A DNA stretch of 36,847 nucleotides from Lachnospiraceae bacterium (GTDB lineage: Bacteria > Bacillota > Clostridia > Lachnospirales > Lachnospiraceae), in the NCBI GenBank assembly GCA_016294075.1, contig JAEDCQ010000017.1, positions 1 to 36,847 of the forward strand. The letters run 5' to 3'. This document shows, in pieces, positions 33,739 to 36,847 of this stretch. The notes beneath the pieces were generated by a model. It ran no database searches. It saw only the letters and a program-made list of their open reading frames with translations, and was not told the origin of the DNA. A program made the translations under genes and the position numbers. The first letter of the stretch is position 1. Each line of letters starts with the position of its first letter.

Positions 33739-33759
33739 AAAAAAGATTATATTGTAATC
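33739..33759 (-). terminator. Weak hairpin at the end of the DUF362 gene
   Basis: GATTA/TAATC (33745-33759), overlapping the stop codon, then UUUUUU on the minus strand. AT-only stem, so only a possible terminator. Confidence 0.35.
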
Positions 33760-34880
33760 AATTCATATTCCCTTGTTCCCATTCCAAGCTTTTGTGCATG
33801 ATTTAAACAGGATTCCCATTCCGTATCAGGATGAGTCATATGGAAATGGTCATGATGTTCTTCATTTCCAAGCTCCTTAATATTTTCATCCAGAATACTG
33901 CCGTTCATCACAGGCATCCTGTTGGATAAATCCGCGCATGCCTGATCAAGTGCCACCGGGTCAAAGGATGCCAGCATTCCAACATTCGGAATGATTGGAA
34001 TATCATTCTCGGAATGGCAGTCACAATTCGGAGAAACATCACAAATTAGTGATATATGGAAGCACGGGCGATCTTTACAAACCGCATAACTGTATTCTGC
34101 CATTTTATAATTTAACATTTTGACAGAACTCCCTCCCTGCGCCTCAACCGCATCCTTCGGGCAGGCTGCCAGACATCTTCCGCAGCCCACACATTTATCA
34201 TGATCAATAAAAGCCTTCCCTTCACTAATAATCGGTGCTGCATGAGCACAAATTTTATAGCATGCACCGCAGCCCACGCACGCTTCCTGATTTACCTTTG
34301 GTTTACCGTCATTATGCTGCTCCATTTTGCCAGCTCTTGAGCCACATCCCATTCCGATATTTTTAAGGGTGCCGCCAAAGCCTGCCATCTCATGTCCTTT
34401 GAAGTGAGTCAGGGAAATGAATACGTCCGCATCCATAATTGCCTGACCTATTTTGGCCTCCTTCACATACTCTCCATTAATAGGCACGATTGCTTCATCT
34501 GTTCCTTTAAGTCCGTCACCGATAATAACATGGCATCCGGTCTGCAACGGGGAAAAACCGTTCACATATGCCGTGTCCAGATGGTCTAATGCATTTTTTC
34601 GGCTTCCGACATAAAGTGTATTACAATCCGTAAGAAACGGTTTGCCGCCCAGCTCCTTAACATAATCGGCAACTACTTTAGCATAATTCGGACGAAGAAA
34701 TGCCAGATTGCCATACTCACCGAAATGTATCTTAATCGCTGCATATTTGTCCGTAAAGTCAATTTCCTCAAATCCGGCTGCTTTCATCAGGCGATGCAGT
34801 TTTTGCAGTAGGTTCTCGTACATTGAAGTTTTAAAGGTTGTAAAATATACTTTTGACTGTCCCATATTTTTTTCTTTCAT
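33747..34880 (-). CDS. DUF362-domain iron-sulfur protein
   Basis: 377 residues. An N-terminal DUF362 domain (about 8-190) has AAIKIHFGEYGN, FLTDCNTLYVGSRKNA, LTHFKGHEMAGFGGTLKNIGMGCGSR. Then two 4Fe-4S ferredoxin clusters: Cys201/204/207/211 and Cys230/233/236/240. Further Cys-rich stretch CDVSPNCDCHSEND. Proteins of this build are common in anaerobes; their reaction is not established and electron transfer is only an inference. GGGAG lies 8 nt before the ATG. Single gene between the tsf terminator and nagB with its own promoter. Confidence 0.92.
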   Translation of the reverse strand: MKEKNMGQSKVYFTTFKTSMYENLLQKLHRLMKAAGFEEIDFTDKYAAIKIHFGEYGNLAFLRPNYAKVVADYVKELGGKPFLTDCNTLYVGSRKNALDHLDTAYVNGFSPLQTGCHVIIGDGLKGTDEAIVPINGEYVKEAKIGQAIMDADVFISLTHFKGHEMAGFGGTLKNIGMGCGSRAGKMEQHNDGKPKVNQEACVGCGACYKICAHAAPIISEGKAFIDHDKCVGCGRCLAACPKDAVEAQGGSSVKMLNYKMAEYSYAVCKDRPCFHISLICDVSPNCDCHSENDIPIIPNVGMLASFDPVALDQACADLSNRMPVMNGSILDENIKELGNEEHHDHFHMTHPDTEWESCLNHAQKLGMGTREYELITI

Positions 34881-34920
34881 TATAGCAACTCCCTCTTATT
34901 AGTACTTCTTTCATAATTTT

Positions 34921-34949
34921 ATGATACCTTAAACTGCATCTCCCTTCAA
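34921..34949 (-). promoter_or_regulatory. Probable promoter of the DUF362 gene
   Basis: Minus strand: -35 TTGAAG (34944-34949), 17-bp spacer, -10 TATCAT (34921-34926), directly after the tsf terminator. Confidence 0.5.
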
Positions 34950-34964
34950 GATAATTTTGGAATC

Positions 34965-35008
34965 AAAAAAGGCATCATAACCTATATTTCTATAAGTAAT
35001 GATGCCTT
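34965..35008 (-). terminator. Rho-independent terminator of rpsB-tsf
   Basis: AAGGCATCAT (34969-34978) pairs perfectly with ATGATGCCTT (34999-35008); the transcript ends in six U's (34965-34970). Confidence 0.9.
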
Positions 35009-35029
35009 CGTCTCTTATAACTGTTTCAA

Positions 35030-36106
35030 TTAGCCAAGCTGTGCTGCAACTTCTGCAGCGAAGTCTTCGTTCTTCTTTTCCATACCTTCACCAACTTCGA
35101 AACGAACGAACTTAGCAATAGCAAGATCTTTGTTTACAGACTCAAGATATTTAGCTACTGTCTGCTTTCCGTCTTCAGCTTTAACATAAACCTGTTCAAG
35201 AAGACTGATTTCTTTAATATGCTTAGAAATACGTCCTTCTACAAGACCGGCAAAAATCTTGTTATCAACATATGCTGCTTTACCTGCCAACGCAAGTTCT
35301 GCAAGCTTAGCAATAGCTTCTTTTGATAAGAAGTTATATAAATACTTATCATTCTTCTTTTCATTAAGAATCGCAAGATCTTCTTCTGAGAATAAATTTT
35401 CAGTTTCAACCTTTGTATATAATTCGTTCTGAATAGGCTTTGGAAGAGATGCCGGATCATTAAGTGCGCTATCGATTGTGATTTCACGCATCTTTTCGAT
35501 TTCTTCATTAGGGATATCTGCTCTACTGATATACTTCGGGTTCATAGCCGCAATCTGCATAGCGATATTGGAAAGAGCATCTTTAGCCGTATCGTCACTT
35601 GCACCTGTAGCAGCTACTAATACACCAATCTTTCCACCGGCGTGAATATATGATGCAACACACTCTCCGGTAACTCTCGCGAATCTACGAACTGATAATT
35701 TTTCTCCTATTGTTGCTGTCTTTTCAACAAGAAGATCTTTAAGACCGTTCATTTCAAGAACAGCTTCAACATCTTCTCCGTTTGTTCCGCCTTCTAAACC
35801 TGAAGCAAGGGCATTGTCTGCTACAACCTGAACAAATTCCTGGAATGTTTCATTCTTAGCAACGAAGTCTGTTTCTGAGTTTACCTCAACTACAACTGCT
35901 ACTGTATCGCTAGCTGCAACACGCGCAATACCTTCAGCTGCAATTCTGCTGGCTTTCTTTTCCATCTTGGCTGCACCGCTTTTTTTCAACACTTCAACTG
36001 CTGCATCCATATCACCATTTGTCTCTGTAAGCGCTTTCTTACAATCCATCATTCCGGCGCCGGTCATTTCACGTAATTCTTTTACCATAGCTGCTGTAAT
36101 TGCCAT
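35030..36106 (-). CDS. tsf: Translation elongation factor Ts
   Basis: Guanine-nucleotide exchange factor for EF-Tu. 358 residues: MAITAAMVKELREMTGAGMMDCKKAL (UBA-like domain), TDFVAKN-containing VEVNSETDFVAKNETF (79-82 is TDFV), GKIGVLVAATG, IAMQIAAMNPKY, and the C-terminal LLEQVYVK...KFVRFEVGEG. It is about 50 residues longer than the usual 300-310 of Firmicutes; the extra sequence lies around 212-282, before the conserved GLVEGRISK. The ATG at 36104-36106 has GGAGG 8 nt upstream; a TTG five codons earlier overlaps that site and is rejected. 36 bp after rpsB. Confidence 0.97.
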   Translation of the reverse strand: MAITAAMVKELREMTGAGMMDCKKALTETNGDMDAAVEVLKKSGAAKMEKKASRIAAEGIARVAASDTVAVVVEVNSETDFVAKNETFQEFVQVVADNALASGLEGGTNGEDVEAVLEMNGLKDLLVEKTATIGEKLSVRRFARVTGECVASYIHAGGKIGVLVAATGASDDTAKDALSNIAMQIAAMNPKYISRADIPNEEIEKMREITIDSALNDPASLPKPIQNELYTKVETENLFSEEDLAILNEKKNDKYLYNFLSKEAIAKLAELALAGKAAYVDNKIFAGLVEGRISKHIKEISLLEQVYVKAEDGKQTVAKYLESVNKDLAIAKFVRFEVGEGMEKKNEDFAAEVAAQLG

Positions 36107-36142
36107 ATCTATATCCTCCAAATTTAGATGTTCTTTTTTCTT

Positions 36143-36847
36143 TTATTCTGCTTCTGCAACTTCTTCGATATCAGTTGCCTCTGCTGCTTCTTCAGCTGCA
36201 GCTTCTGCTTCTGTATAAACAGCTTCACCCTGATTTGCTTCGATAACTGCATCAGCCATCTTGGAAACAATCAATTTAACGGCTCTGATTGCATCATCAT
36301 TGCCCGGAATAACGTAATCCAATTCCTCAGGATCACAGTTTGTATCACCGATACCGATTAATGTAATACCAAGTGAATGTGCTTCCTGCACACAGATTCT
36401 TTCCTTTTTAGGATCTACTACAAAAATAGCGTCCGGAATTCTTGTCATATCCTTGATACCGCCAAGGTTCTTCTCTAATTTTTCCCATTCTTTCTTAATC
36501 TGGATAACTTCTTTCTTAGGAAGAACATCAAATGTTCCGTCTTCCGCCATTGTTTCAATTGCTTTTAATCTTGCAATACGAGACTGGATGGTCTTGAAGT
36601 TTGTCAGCATACCACCTAACCATCTCTCATTTACATAGTACATACCGCAGCGCTCTGCTTCCGTCTTAACAGCATCCTGCGCCTGCTTCTTTGTACCTAC
36701 AAAAAGAATGGTGCCGCCTTCGTTAGCAATATCAAATACTGCCTTGTAAGCCTCATCCACCTTACCAACCGATTTCTGCAGGTCAATGATGTGGATACCG
36801 TTTCTCTCTGTGAAGATATAAGGAGCCATCTTAGGGTTCCATCTTCT
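36143..36847 (-). CDS. rpsB: 30S ribosomal protein S2, C-terminal part
   Basis: The gene continues past the right window edge; the visible 234 codons begin inside the RRWNPKMAPYIFTERNGIHIIDL motif, so only roughly 20 N-terminal residues are missing. S2 signatures: ILFVGTKKQAQDAV, NERWLGGMLTNFKTIQSR, PDAIFVVDPKKE, and GIGDTNCDPEELDYVIPGNDDAIRAV. Ends in an Ala/Glu-rich tail, as in many Clostridia. First gene of rpsB-tsf. Confidence 0.98.
   Translation of the reverse strand, partial: RRWNPKMAPYIFTERNGIHIIDLQKSVGKVDEAYKAVFDIANEGGTILFVGTKKQAQDAVKTEAERCGMYYVNERWLGGMLTNFKTIQSRIARLKAIETMAEDGTFDVLPKKEVIQIKKEWEKLEKNLGGIKDMTRIPDAIFVVDPKKERICVQEAHSLGITLIGIGDTNCDPEELDYVIPGNDDAIRAVKLIVSKMADAVIEANQGEAVYTEAEAAAEEAAEATDIEEVAEAE

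Overview
The window is a low-GC chromosomal segment from an anaerobic Gram-positive bacterium of the class Clostridia, most likely a Lachnospiraceae member (Roseburia/Butyrivibrio type). The grounds are a PolC-type polymerase, rubrerythrin, a bactofilin, a yybP-ykoY riboswitch, strong AGGAGG-like ribosome binding sites, TTGACA/TATAAT promoters and the gene order. The family assignment is inference from protein style and synteny. Nothing here looks like a prophage, plasmid, transposon or CRISPR array.

Almost everything is transcribed leftward (minus strand), so the functional order runs from high to low coordinates. Right end: rpsB (cut by the window) and tsf, closed by a terminator. Then accessory genes: a DUF362 iron-sulfur protein, nagB-galK, a membrane-anchored polysaccharide deacetylase and a bactofilin. 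Next come pyrH-frr-uppS-cdsA-dxr-rseP (nucleotide supply, ribosome recycling, undecaprenyl and phospholipid precursors, MEP pathway, site-2 protease). A PP2C phosphatase/Ser-Thr kinase pair sits between rseP and ispG. ispG-polC has its own promoter and continues into the folate enzymes fchA and folD, then rubrerythrin.

The middle (about 11.2-14.6 kb) is the accessory part. It has a gene-free AT-rich stretch of nearly 1 kb full of inverted repeats, a 97-aa unknown gene, tRNA-Glu(CUC), a Mn2+ riboswitch driving an MntP exporter, and two plus-strand genes (a DUF6512-like membrane protein and a 54-aa unknown). The left third is the classic rimP-nusA-ylxR-ylxQ-infB-rbfA-nrnA-truB-ribF block. It is preceded by a promoter and an intrinsic-terminator leader that looks like a nusA-operon attenuator. 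A secreted SH3/NlpC-P60 hydrolase, rpsO and the 5' part of pnp follow.

The window is the Firmicutes rpsB-to-pnp translation/envelope supercluster, cut open at three junctions (tsf|pyrH, rseP|ispG-polC, polC|rimP) by lineage-specific cargo. The best candidates for new biology are the kinase/phosphatase cassette, the 35-bp tandem repeats that appear to derive from the 3' end of fchA, the repeated GGGTATA-N20-TATACCC elements in the gene-free region, and the RNA leaders of nusA, mntP and rpsO-pnp.
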